Of a stretch of DNA of 64,000 nucleotides, positions 21,790 through 31,373 are shown piece by piece. The stretch's first letter is position 1. Each line of letters opens with the position of its first letter. Made by a program: the position numbers and the translations under genes. Below the pieces are notes generated by a model. It was not told where the DNA came from. It made no database searches and worked only from the letters and a program-made list of their open reading frames with translations. Location: assembly GCA_037176845.1 (NCBI GenBank), contig JAYKXP010000043.1, positions 62,001 through 126,000 on the forward strand, written 5' to 3'. The stretch comes from Paramarasmius palmivorus (Eukaryota > Basidiomycota > Agaricomycetes > Agaricales > Marasmiaceae).

Positions 21790-22681
21790 TGCTGTACTGA
21801 ACGGCGTGATGATGTCGTAGTATTCTTGTACTCGAAAATGCTTCATGAGAGCGCCAGAGTTTCTCGGTACTCCAGAAGGTTGACCACAGAGTATCAACAT
21901 ACTCTAATGGACGGCATGTTGGTGTTGTAGTATCTCCGTACTTGAAAAGGCTTCGCGGAAGCACAGAGTTTCCTGTTACTCTGGGAGGTTGACTGTAGAA
22001 CGTAGAATATCAACATACTCTGGTGAACAGCGTGTTGGGATCGTAGTATCCTGGTACTTGAGACGGCTTCATGGGAGTGTCAGAGTTTCTTGTTACTCTG
22101 GTGAATGGCATGTCGGTTGTCGCAGTATTCTGGTACTTGATGTATTCAGAGCCGAGTCAGAGTAAATTAAAACTACAAAGGGTTCGAGAACGTACCTAGA
22201 GTACCAGAATACTACCAGCCTGTCATCGCGTCATCCATCTGTGCACCAGAGTTTACCAATACTGCGGGGGCCTATATCAATGGGCTATAGTAAACTGATT
22301 CTCTAAGTCCGCAGGTCAGTCAGTATCACGAAACCCTGGAGTATGAGGGGGCATACCTTGAAGTATTTCGATACTGGCGGTAGAATCCGCGAACGCGTCG
22401 CAGAATCGCTATACTAAGACTTCACGCATCTGAATAAGCATTTCTCACGCCCTTCTCTCGCTCAAACCGATATATTCCCGCCGCCTGTACAAACCTCCTA
22501 GTTCTCTGATACTCCAAGATATTGAAAGCTAAAATTTGAGGTACGGTAAATTATTTACAATCATGGTTTTGGCTCAAGGGTCATCAAAACGAGCGGGCTC
22601 TCCATTTCACGGTTCCCCGCTCGACCTTCCTTCACTCCAGGCTCGTAGGTTTTATCGGGCATCAAACCTAACGGCTATCCG
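21790..22681 (-). repeat. Right inverted arm of the foldback transposon
   Basis: Reverse complement of the left arm. It is slightly longer because the inner end has tandem modules starting near 21817, 21931 and 22044, each reading TAGTATxxxxGTACT ... CAGAGTTTC ... ACTC. Confidence 0.8.
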
Positions 22682-23134
22682 TACCTTTGGCAAAGTTCAA
22701 CTTCAAGGTATCCTCGCTTCAGAGTCAGAGGCTGTACACAACAACATTCTCGGTCTCATCCGAGGATATCGATATCGTAACTTATGGACGATGATCATTT
22801 TAATCGTCCAAATGGTACAATACACATGTTCCAGTAACCAACGAACCATCATCGCCACGCTGGCTTCGTTGCTCGACCGTCTGTTCGCCCATCCCGTCCA
22901 CTTACTCGGCTAACCGCAAGAGAGGTAGTTTGCCTCGTCGTGGAAAGTCGCGTTGTCGGACTAGACTTTGGATTCGAACAATGCCCTGTACACATAAAGT
23001 CAAGCCAAGGAACCATAATGATAAACCAAACACACCTGGCCTTGTCCTCAAAGTTCTCGAAACATCTCGACCTTTGTGCTCTGTTACAAGACTCTGCGGA
23101 TACTTCGAGCTCATTTGAACCTTGCTCGAAGATT

Positions 23135-25301
23135 TCACCGCTGTCGTGCCAGATCTATGGTTTGACCGGGCAGCAGACGCCTGTTTAGTAGTACCTGTTC
23201 AAGATTGTGAGTATCAAGGATAGGGAAGCCATGTAATCTTAATTTAAACATGCCTTCAAGTTGTGCTGCAGGCATACTACCACTACTACCAGATCTCGAT
23301 CGAAGTCGTAACGTATTACTATCAGAACCGGGTTTTTCAACGTCTTCAAGTCGCGATCGATTGCCTTCGAGAATAGGCCCGGGATAGCCGATAGTCGTGG
23401 TCGGGTCAACGTGAAGTCTCTGTATAGCGTCATAGTGACTCGGGAGGTAACGAACCTGAGAGGCAATTATCGTGGATGTAAAAGATGGTAATCCTGAGCT
23501 TTCTAGCTCTGAACCGGACACCTTCTCTCGCCCAAGTGGATCAAAGGACCAGAAATACTTCTCGCCGCCCGCCCAAGACTTCCAGATAGCTTCGTCGTCG
23601 GAAAGAGAGGGGATGGGTGGTATGAATAGATAGGATTTCGCCGGGCCCGGAGGTGGTGAAGTACGGTGTGTCTGAGTTTGAAGCAATAGGTAAAAACCAC
23701 CAAGCTTGGCTACAGTAGATCGACTTAGCTGCCAGACAAGGTAAAAAAATGGCAATGGTAGAAACTTACCATAATTCTTCCACTCATCTTTGCGAATCTG
23801 TAATTGGCTAAACACACTGTGCGCCCGACAAAGCCATGATTCCTCTGGAAAGTTACGGTCCTCTCGGGGAGATGATACATATTGTAGCGTAATGTTTCGA
23901 GTTTGGGGGTCCCGCATCTCCGCCGGCGTGATAGTAAATCTACGTTCATGGTCAGTTAGTCGGACGTCCAACAGTCTTCCCATAGTAATACATACCGCAA
24001 TGAGCCGTCATCCATAATAACCTGACTCCTTTGCATCGCACCAGGTATCGTACTACCACCACATAATCTCCCAGATTTATAATGCCACCTTTCCTTGACA
24101 TCTGGCCATCTGGCAACAATTTGTCGCGAGCGCCAATTGTAGATCGTACCAGCGAGGGAAAACAACACAGGTGTGACTTGTTCGTTGGCCAGATTTATTA
24201 GGAATGATCCAGGAAGCCAACGAATCCCTTGGAGGATAGTCCGACTTGGAGTGGCGAATGTCTTTGTGAGATATTCCAAGACGGTCGACTCCGAGTCGTC
24301 GCTAAATGCTTGGATGGGTAGACTGTTAGACTTCAGAATGGACTCTGTTGGCCACTGCAAAGTTCTCGTCCTGTCCATCCAAGACTGTGTCCTGAGGCGA
24401 GGGCTGTTCGATGTATGGGCCTTTTTGCAGTGCACCGGTCCTTGGGTTGACCCATAATTCACCGATGGACTGTGGCACCTTTAATAAACGAATGGGATGA
24501 CGAGCACAATGAGACCTACAAGTGGGCCTAATGAAAGTTCCCTCTGCACTTTGCCGAACTGAAAACTATAGTGAGGCATCTGTCGATACACGGGTTGTAT
24601 AGGGAACGTACGTGATGGACAAAGTACACGTACAAGAGCGGCAAATACTGACCATCGGCCATCATAATCCGTCCTAGTGGGATCAGAGCTACCGAAAAAG
24701 CGAGTCAAGAGAGAGATTCAGAGAAGACTTTGACACCACACCATCGTAGAATATCAATGCTGGTAAGCCGCTTTCATTATCGTTGTAGCCAAAGATTTGT
24801 GCTACATTTGCATGCCTCGGGATTTTCAATGGGCTTGGCGTTTGAGCGAGGGTAGTCGACCTACTTGATGCGGGCGAATTGTTCAAAGTCTTGTTTGAAA
24901 GTCTGTCGGAGCACGGAGTCAATTATGAAAGATATATAATGCTGAATGGATGAAGCTAACCTTGAAAGCACCAGGCCCTGAGTACGTGACGCAAAGGTAC
25001 TTGTTTTCGCTGCCTTCTCCGCGAAGACGGGCAATACCAAAGTTGCAACTACCATCTAGTACATCTCGTCTTCCAGCGACACTCTCAAGGCATAGATCAC
25101 CTATTCTAATACGATGGTACTTAATCCAAGAGGTCAGCTCATAAATCAAGTCCCAAGACACGATCAACTCACGTCGTCCCATTTGGTCCATCTTTTTTTC
25201 TGGGTGGCAGTGACGACAATGTGGATGTTGGATACATGATTTACTTTTTTGAAGTTCCCACCAGAGATGGCGATCTTTGAACAGCTATTGAAGTCTGCCA
25301 T
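23135..25301 (-). pseudogene. Array unit 4: ISGG motif plus degenerate kinase N-lobe gene, probable frameshift
   Basis: ATG at 25301 (MADFNSCSKIAISGGNFKKV), followed by YHRIRIGDLCLES, NFGIARLRGEGSENKYLC and RHANVAQIFGYNDNESGLP. Units 2, 3 and 5 read through ELWVDPRTGALQxGP into the conserved middle block in one frame. Here the frame with ELWVNPRTGALQKGPYIE stops after EVxx-like sequence near 24325, while the continuation (SILKSNSLPIQAFSDDS...) is in another frame. This indicates a frameshift between about 24330 and 24420. The tail is also divergent: the frame runs through YFWSFDPLGREK to a stop at 23135, and the equivalent of the last splice donor reads GCATGT. An open frame at 22902-23138 continues the tail exon. 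Likely a decaying copy. Confidence 0.6.
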
Positions 25302-26783
25302 GGGGAGGATGATGAGATACAGTGAAGATTATGGAGAGGCTTTATTAAGGTCGGATAAGGAACACTCCTTGATTGATTGAAACATGGCGCTGCCATTCGA
25401 AACGAGCCAGGTTACTCATACATCAATCATGAGAAGATGAAATAGCCTTTGAATCTTTTTTCGTCCCGATACTCTCGGTTCAGCATCTCCACAGGTTGTC
25501 TGACATCATCAAGTATCAAAGTGAGGGAATGGTAGGTATTCCATGGACCTGATAACGAGGAAGTATGAGAAACGGATTCGGAAGAAACTCAGATTATCAT
25601 GCAATTACGTACCTCTAGTGTTGGCAGACGTCCTGGCTACAGCGTACACTGTAATATAGTATCCGAGGAACTCTTCCCAAGACCAAGGGATGTCGAAGAT
25701 GTGCACCAGGAAACGAGATGACACACGAGTCCTGTTTGTTTGTGCATTGCTGAGCCCGCAGGCTGCAGCGTAAAGAATTCGCTGGAAAGCGAAAATTCAG
25801 TGGTGTCAACGAACTTGAATGTTGAGAACATACTGGTCCTTGGAAATTTTACCCCCTACTGTCCAGTAAACCAGCTCTCGATATATCCAATCCAAGGCCT
25901 AACGACGGACGGTTTCAAATTACTGCCGTCTGATCAGGAACCATAATCATGCAGGATACCGCATCTCCTACGCTGCGTGAAAACACAGCGACCTGAGCGT
26001 CTCCAAGATGTTCCTCCATGCAGCCTAAACTTGCTTCAAGAGTTTCCTATGGAACAATTCCAAGTGACATCTCGCCCTTGTACCCCCAGTCTTGTACTCG
26101 AGTATTTCTGAAATTCCGAAATGTCGTGGAGATCCCAACGTGCACTTATTCCTGATTACGCGGGTGTGTGATCCAGATTTAGGCGTCGAAGAATTTGTGT
26201 GGAGTTTTAGCGGAGATCAGAGGGGTTGGAGCCGTTTTGAAGGGGGAGAGTGGAGGAGCTCAGTGAGATGTGGGATGAGTTGAGTTTCGAGTTGCAAGTT
26301 GCATTGGTGACCTCTTCGTCCAGAATAGTCTTTCGACGCAGGAAGGGATCAAATCCGGATCTAGAGTGTTGCCTGATCAATATCGACGGTGAAGAGATCC
26401 AACAAAGAAACGCACCTTGAGCGATATATTTGTGTAATTTTGCTTTGGATGCTCACTAACTGCTTCCTATTCATTTCTCTCATTTCCTCTCCATTGAAAG
26501 ATAATAGCCTTCATGGCATGCAAGGCTTCAAGGTTGGGTCAACAAGTGACTGTGGTGGTTGAGAATCGAAAGTACAGAAAAACCCAGATGTTGGTCGCAG
26601 TTTAAGCGACATCGACGCGGCTGCGTTGATGTCCCTCGGATGTCCCCAATCATCACAGAAGCCTTGAGGAGACCTCAATTCGGGCAACAAGAAAGGTATG
26701 TATAAGTATAGCTATGAGAACCTGAATTATCTTACACTTTGAGATCCTACAAATATACGATACAGCACTCAACAAACCAATCG
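25302..26783. other. 5' flank of unit 4 and spacer
   Basis: A leader-like block (CAACAAAGAAACGCACCTTG near 26400) and a stretch at 26460-26530 very similar to 15155-15225 show that this is duplicated array flank. Frames near 25615-25946 have no recognisable motif. Confidence 0.45.
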
Positions 26784-29400
26784 TCATCGCCACGGCGGCT
26801 GTCTCGCTGGACTAGCTACTACACGAGGTACTTTCGGCCGACTCGGTTCCCCATCTGCTCTTTCGCGATCCATACTTCGCCTACTAGAATCTTTCGTCCC
26901 CTGGTTCGGCCCAGCAGAGACAATCTGTTGTTTCAAACACTCTTTCGTCGCGAAAAGCTTGACGTGCCGCGTCGTATCTGCATCAAACTTGGGCAGCGAA
27001 CAAGTTCCTGTACACACAATCATAAGCTCAAGCTAACGATAGACACATAGGCTAAACATACCTGGTGCTTTCGATTCGTGTTCGCTAGCCCGCGACATTA
27101 TAGTCGAAGCCGAATCTCTCGAAGGATCTCTTCCGATCCCTTGACCCTTCTCCTTTTCCCCTAAAACTTGTTGTTGGCGAGAGCTTGTCTGAACGCTGGA
27201 GGGAGACTTTAGAGGCTTCGCGTGCAATGTTGTTCGCTTCTTCGTGCTAGATGTGTAGTTTGGCCGGACAGCGGACGCCCGAGTTGGATGTTCAATGGTA
27301 CCTATCGATCGTTGACAGCATGATCAGCACCAACGAGAGCATATGAAATATCGGCTAAACGAACCTCGTCTGCCGGTTTGCGGTGGTGACATGTTAGGAC
27401 TTGATTCCTTCAAATCTTTGAATCGATCACCGTCACCGACGACTTGGAGGACAGGATAGCCGGTGGAAAGGGCAAGGTCAGTCGTGACCGGATCGAAGTT
27501 TTTGGCGACATGAAGTTTTTGCATGATCTCGTAGTGACTCGGGGTCCATGTGTAGCCAAAGGAAAATATCATGGAAGCAAAAGACGGTATTCCTGAACTT
27601 GCTAGCTCAAGATCAGACACCTTCTCTTGCCCAAAGGGATCGAAGGACCAGAAGTACCTCTCGCCCTCTAACCAAGATCTCCAGATGCTTTCATCATCGG
27701 ATGGACGGGGAACAGGTGGTACGAATAGATAAACTTTCGGGGGTATATTGATTTCCTTGGGCGGCGAAGTGCGTCTAAGGCAAATATCGAAACCGAAAGG
27801 CATAGCTATGTAGATCGACTAATTAGACAGGTTCAAAACGGCAATCTAAGCACTTACTATAATCCTTCCACTCATCTGCATGAATCTGCAGCTGACCGAA
27901 TACGTGGTGTGCCTGAGCAAGCCATGCTCTCTCTAGAATGTCGCGTTTTTCCCAAGGCAATGAATAGCGTAAGTGAATTTCCTGCAGTTCCTTCATTTCC
28001 GTCGGTGTGGTAGTGAATCTATGGTTATGGTCAGACAACGATAGAACTCTAACACTCGGATTTTCACACATACCGTACCGAGCCATCTATGACAAACTGA
28101 CTATCCCGCATTGCATTGGGAATCCTATACACCGTCCCAACCATATACTGCAGTCGTTCCCTAGCACCCGGCCACATAGCAACGATTTTTCGCGAGTGCC
28201 TATTATATATCGTACCGGGGAGGGACGACAGCACAACTGCGACGTGCTCGTTAACTAGACGTTCCACAAACGGTCTAGCAAACCAGTGAATTCCTTGGAG
28301 GACAGTATGAGTGGTGAATGCCCTTGCGAGATAGTCCAAGACAAGATCGTTGTCGCTAAGCGTCGAGATGGATAGATAGCTGGAATGAATGTTGGGCATG
28401 GCGCTTTCGATGGTGCCCAACAGCAATCCGTCCTGACCTGGGGTTTTTGCGATGTATGGTCCTCTCTGGAGTGCACCAGTTCTTGGGTCAACCCAGAGTT
28501 CAGCTATACGTTGCTGTTCCCTTTAGTACGTGCTGCGATAAAGGGAATAACGAGACGTACAAGTGCGCCCACTGAAACTTCCCTCCGCATCTTGCCCAAC
28601 TAATATGGATGATTAGGCGTTTTTCAGAACATCAGTTATGTCGAGGGCGTACTTGATAGTCAAAGTATGAGTACAAGAGCGGCAAATTCCAACCGTCATC
28701 GCCCCGGATAATCCGCTCAAGCGGAATCAGAGCTGCCCAAAGGACGTGTGTAAGTTATAGATAAAGACATAGATCCAGACAAGGTACCGCACCATCATAG
28801 AATAGTAAGGCCGGTAAACCGCGTTCATTATCGTTGAAGCCAAAGATTTGTGCTACGTTTGCGTGCCTAGAGACTTTCAGTGAAGCTGGTGTTCGAGCGA
28901 GGATAATTGACCTACTTGATTTGGGAGAATTCATCAAAGTCTTGCTTGAAAACCTGTCCGAGCGCTACGTAAACTATGCAAGCCAGACCATGGACGACAC
29001 TGACCTTGAAAGCCTCGGATCCCTCGTATGTAACACATAGAAACTTGTCTTTGCTGTCTTCGCCTCGAAGTCGAGCTATCCCGAAGTTGCGACGAGCATC
29101 CATATCTTGCCCTGGTTGATATTGTTTCCATGCTCCATCATCGTCATGGTCTGAGGTTGTAGTAATGTTGCCCTCGATACAAATGTCGCCTATTCTGACA
29201 CGATTGTACTGAACCCAAGCGCTCAGCCCATAATCTAATGATTCAAAAAGCGATCAACTCACGTCGTCCCATCTAGTCCGCCTTTCTTCTTTCCTTTGGA
29301 CGACACTCCTACGAATGATGCGAATGTTGGAGATATGATTTGCTTTTGTGAAATTGCCGCCGGAGATAGCAATTCCTGAACAATTGCTGAAGTCGGTCAT
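26784..29400 (-). CDS. Array unit 5: ISGG motif plus degenerate kinase N-lobe protein (appears intact)
   Basis: ATG at 29400 (MTDFSNCSGIAISGGNFTKA). Kinase-like segments: YNRVRIGD, NFGIARLRGEDSKDKF, LCVTYEGSEAFK, and, after a 49-nt intron, HANVAQIFGFNDNERGLP followed by ALIPLERI. Conserved blocks ELWVDPRTGALQRGPYI, ESAMPNIHSSYLSISTLS, WLAQAHHVFGQLQI and YFWSFDPFGQEKVSD are all open. The frame can stop at 27324, but a GTTCGT donor at the homologous codon joins GRRG to TIEHPTRAS, then HAKPLKSPSSVQ, then GTCSLPKFDADTTRH, ending at 26784. The tail exons are a different type from those of units 2 and 3. Beta-3 Lys, HRD and DFG are absent, so a pseudokinase is inferred. Two introns bound each kinase-like segment as in its sisters. 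Confidence 0.7.
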
Positions 29401-30272
29401 GGCGATGATAGGGTGGACTTCGCGATGCAAGAGGCTTTCTTTAATGTCGGGCGAAAAGCGGTCTGTGATTGACAGAGCAAGACATTGCTGTTTGGAACGT
29501 GGGCTGTCAGTGTATACATGATTCTGTGTGAGAAGACATGTCAGGTTCCAGTAAAGGAAATGGATAGGAGCAAGACTTTCCTTCAGTGTTCTTTAGCTAT
29601 GGTTTTTTTGGAGGTCATAGTATCATCCGTCTCCACGACCTTACGAATGTGCCATGTTTTTTTTCTGATATCACAATCTAGCCGTGATTCGGCCGTGATA
29701 GCTTGGTCCTCCTGTCGGCAGCAGCAGCAGGTATAGTGTTCAAGATTAACTCGAACCAAGAGAAGTGAGGCCGATTTTAAGTCTGTTCTTTTCCTTGTTC
29801 TGCGTGTTTTGACGAGGAATTGTGATTATATTGATTTGGTGGAGAATTGGACTCTTATACGGTAGACAAGAACAACGCTGCCTATTTTCCCCCCTTCAAT
29901 AGCTCTGGAATAGCCTTGAGGGCGTGTAATCCTGAGTCGACACAGACAACGCACCTTGAATGAAAAAATATCTTTGCGATAGCCTCCCGGTTGCTTCCTT
30001 TCTTCCACTGCTTCAACTTCAAGATCTAGTGGCTAGCCAGGTCCAAGTTCCGAATCATATGAGTTGAACGTGCTATGAGGTTGAGATTGGGCGGTGACTG
30101 TGCCAAGGAAAGGAAGGTAAGTGAGACTCAGAGTATTTTGGGCAAATGGTAAATTGGCCCAATGCTCGTCCTACTTAGCACTGAGAACCCTTGATACGAC
30201 CTCCAGAAGACAATTGCAACGAACGATACATTGATTAGTTATATGTACAACTAATGTTACGCGATGAACATA
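29401..30272. other. 5' flank of unit 5 / right edge of array
   Basis: The leader block (CAACGCACCTTGAA near 29948) is still recognisable and is followed by unique sequence up to the phosphotransferase-like gene. No gene seen. Confidence 0.45.
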
Positions 30273-31274
30273 TTACGATGTTAAAAAATCATCCGATAAT
30301 TGGCCCTTAACATTTAAGTGCTTCAGCCTCTCGCCCATCTCTGCATCCTTATACGTCTTTTTAATAAAGTCACAGTATGCATCATCACTGTCATCGTCCT
30401 CAGGCTGAGCTTCCAGGAAAATATCATATAAAAGACAGATATCCCTGTCGATGTGAAAGAAGGTCATTACTTCTCCTCGTAAATCTACCTTGGAGTCGTT
30501 TCTCCAGTCTATGAAAACCAATCTCAGGCTTGGGGTGTGAAGGGTATCGTCGTAGAGAAGATTATCGAGGCGAGTATCGCCATGTGTGATATGGGCTTTG
30601 TGGGCTATGTTGAGATTGCGGTAGGCATTTTTGAACTCTTGGAATGGGATTAGATGCAGTCTATTCAGGGGTCTTATTAAAGGAAACTCACTATGCTTAC
30701 GCACTTGTAGACATTCCGGTTCTCGGATGGATCCATGACGAATGGCTTGCCAGGTTCTTTCCAAGGCATCGTTACCTGGTGCGATCGGAAATGAGCATGA
30801 ATAGGACATGGAGCACAGTACGTCGTGTAAACCATAAATCCATGGTAAGAAGCTCCCATGTAAGAACCATAGCTGCTCAAAAGGTTCGAGCTGACTGTCG
30901 ACGGCCTGTTGAAAAGTACGATAGTATTCTTTGGGTAGGGAAGCTACGATGAATTTGAAAACGAGACATGGATTCGAGTCACTCTCGAAGCCTACGGGCT
31001 TGGCGAGCCATACTTGGGAATGGAACGATTCCCCTGCTGGAAGGCCTTCTGTGATTCGGTATGAAACCTCTTTTTCTAGGAGATTGCTGCGTGTATCGAG
31101 AGGTGGAGGACGAGGGGAATGCGGCGCTTGTACTGTGTCGTCCAACTTGGGGCCTCTGAGTGAGAGATTGAACAGGAGTCCAGGATGAACAAGGTTCCTG
31201 GGTGCCGCGGCTTTGAGAGCGCGCATTTCTTTGCAGAAAGAGGCCTCTTCATCAGTGAGGCTGGCTAGGGACAT
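30273..31274 (-). CDS. HGD-type kinase-like / phosphotransferase-like protein
   Basis: A 333-codon frame with ATG at 31274. The C-terminal half holds ITHGDTRLDNLLYD followed about 15 residues later by LVFIDW. This is the HGDxxxxN catalytic loop and hhDW metal-binding motif of the aminoglycoside/choline-kinase-like (APH) fold, or of fungal kinase-like relatives. The N-terminal half contains WLAKPVGFES and LVFKFIVASL, a possible beta-3 with Lys. A GTGAGT donor near 30692 and a CTAAT branch site plus CAAG acceptor near 30630 suggest a roughly 60-nt intron inside the open frame. The C-terminus is acidic (EDDDSDDAY). It begins 99 bp downstream of the NLR stop on the same strand. Substrate unknown. 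Confidence 0.68.
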   Translation of the reverse strand: MSLASLTDEEASFCKEMRALKAAAPRNLVHPGLLFNLSLRGPKLDDTVQAPHSPRPPPLDTRSNLLEKEVSYRITEGLPAGESFHSQVWLAKPVGFESDSNPCLVFKFIVASLPKEYYRTFQQAVDSQLEPFEQLWFLHGSFLPWIYGLHDVLCSMSYSCSFPIAPGNDALERTWQAIRHGSIREPECLQVRKHSEFPLIRPLNRLHLIPFQEFKNAYRNLNIAHKAHITHGDTRLDNLLYDDTLHTPSLRLVFIDWRNDSKVDLRGEVMTFFHIDRDICLLYDIFLEAQPEDDDSDDAYCDFIKKTYKDAEMGERLKHLNVKGQLSDDFLTS

Positions 31275-31373
31275 GGTGGTCTGGGCGCTAGGGAGCTCCA
31301 GAGTCCGAACAGCGGGCGAGCGTCACTTTTCTGATGATGGCAGAGCATCGTGAAGTGGGTGGTGCTCTCTTCA

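Larger units (their letters stand above)
19397..22681. mobile_element. 3.29 kb foldback DNA transposon, Mutator-like (MULE) by target duplication
   Basis: Two long inverted arms flank a loop of about 1.6 kb. They begin GGGCAGCCGTTAGG on the left and, reverse-complemented, CGGATAGCCGTTAGG on the right. The arms are nearly identical over their outer 500 bp. The element is bounded by an exact 9-bp direct repeat TACCTTTGG (19388-19396 and 22682-22690). Long TIRs with a 9-bp duplication are characteristic of Mutator-like elements. No transposase is visible; the largest loop frame (20597-20944, minus) has no recognisable domain, so this is a non-autonomous copy. It sits between unit 3's 5' flank and unit 4's 3' end. 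Confidence 0.85.
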
